Assembly (NCBI GenBank): GCA_002049455.2
Contig: KV919028.1
Span: 1 to 64,000 of the forward strand
Length of the DNA stretch: 64,000 bases
Direction: 5' to 3'
Source: Porphyra umbilicalis
Lineage: Eukaryota > Rhodophyta > Bangiophyceae > Bangiales > Bangiaceae
Shown here: in pieces, positions 63,261 through 64,000 of the stretch
Numbering within the stretch: the first letter of the stretch is position 1
Layout of the letters: every line of letters starts with the position of its first letter
Notes under the pieces: model-generated
Told to the model about the DNA's origin: nothing
Database searches by the model: none
The model's input: only the letters and a program-made list of their open reading frames with translations
Translations under genes and position numbers: made by a program

Positions 63261-64000
63261 TTAGACGTGCACGACCCCCAGACCCTCGCGGCAGCTGTTG
63301 AGCAGCACGGAGGGGAGGGGCTTGGTCATGACATCTGCCACCATCTCTGCGGTCGGGATGTACTCCACGGTGACCTCCCCTGCCGCGACGCGGTCCCGCA
63401 CAAAATGATGCGCGACGTCAATGTGCTTGCTGCGGGCGGTGCCCGCGGGGTTGTGCATCAACTTGATGGCCCCCTGGTTGTCGCACAGCATCGGGACCGC
63501 CGCGTTCCCGCCGCCCAGCTCCCGCACCAGCGTCCGCAACCACAGCGCCTCCCGTGCCGCCATAGCCCCCGCGATGTACTCAGCCTCGGTTGTCGACACG
63601 GCAACGGTCGGCTGCACCTTACTCATCCAGGAGATGGCTGCGCCGTTAAGGGTGAAGGCATACCCTGTCGTGGAGCGCCGCGTGTCCACGTCCCCCGCAA
63701 AGTCGGCGTCGCAGTATCCCGTCAACGCACCCCCCCCCCCGTACCGCAGCCCGAACTCGGGGGTACCTTTGAGGTACTTAAGCACCCCCTTAGCCGCCGA
63801 CGCATGCGCCTGGGTCGGGGCAGAGGCGTGGCGCGCCAGCTTCCCAACTGCGAAGGAGATGTCGGGGCGGGTGCAGGTGGCAACGTACAGAAGCCCCCCG
63901 AGCAGCTCCTGGTACTTCGTGGTCCCCAGCTCGTCGAGCGGCACCCCGTCCTTGGTCAGCAGGGCCCCCACCCCGACGGGGAGCACCACAGGGTGCGCCG
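63261..64000 (-). mobile_element. Ty1/copia LTR retroelement, 3' end of pol (RNase H), continues past the window
   Basis: The - strand encodes the end of reverse transcriptase (ELGTTKYQELLGGLLYVATC, TRPDISFAVGKLARHASAPT) followed by the copia-type RNase H (GYCDADFAGDVDTRRSTTGY, STTEAEYIAGAMAAREALWL, NQGAIKLMHNPAGTARSKHI, then ADVMTKPLP). The order and motifs are those of Ty1/copia (Pseudoviridae-like) elements. The visible part looks whole, which suggests a fairly young insertion; the rest lies beyond the right edge. No terminal repeat was identified, so age cannot be estimated from it. Confidence 0.92.

Overview
The window looks like nuclear DNA of a GC-rich eukaryote, most plausibly a bangiophycean red alga of the Porphyra/Pyropia type. 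This is inference. The grounds are very high GC in gene blocks, Gly/Ala/Arg-rich low-complexity proteins, few and short introns, G and C homopolymers up to 19 bases, and wide intergenic space filled with several transposon superfamilies. There are no bacterial operons, no rRNA and no CRISPR array.

Layout. 1-4.2 kb: the 3' end of a low-complexity gene with a KA1-like tail, then a clean Mu-type glutathione S-transferase. 8.4-15.3 kb: three chromatin or transcription genes on the + strand, namely a GATA-finger protein, a SANT/Myb-like AT-hook protein with a 44-residue tandem repeat, and a divergent histone H3 with an altered tail and a C-terminal extension. 16.5-22.4 kb is mostly gene-poor. 22.4-23.7 kb carries an intact-looking DD33E (Tc1/mariner-IS630) transposase. 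24.9-26.1 kb: an unrecognised Ala-rich gene on the - strand with a 50-nt intron. 27.9-29.4 kb: a two-zinc-knuckle protein (- strand); its paralogue lies at 46.7-47.9 kb (+). 32.4-34.4 kb: an NmrA-like NAD(P)-binding protein with a clear 276-nt intron and a large Gly-rich insertion.

34.8-38.0 kb is a nest of DNA transposons: an outer inverted repeat pair, a 168-bp TTA-flanked MITE and a pogo-type element with its transposase. 38-43 kb is a gene-poor, lower-GC stretch with a truncated PIF/Harbinger transposase. 43.2-46.0 kb: two related G-rich minisatellites flank a small putative single-pass membrane protein gene.

48.0-53.6 kb is the most striking structure. Two 1.63-kb arms, almost identical to the eye, are inverted about a 181-bp loop (axis at 50,419), and both arms run outward into tandem units of about 493 bp, like a giant foldback element. 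A second DD33E transposase abuts its right side. 60.3-61.7 kb holds a decayed tnp2/CACTA-like transposase. At the right edge is the 3' end of pol of a Ty1/copia LTR element that leaves the window.

Several host genes read continuously only if the length of a G or C homopolymer is changed by a base. Reading-frame breaks in these genes are therefore as likely to be assembly errors as biology.
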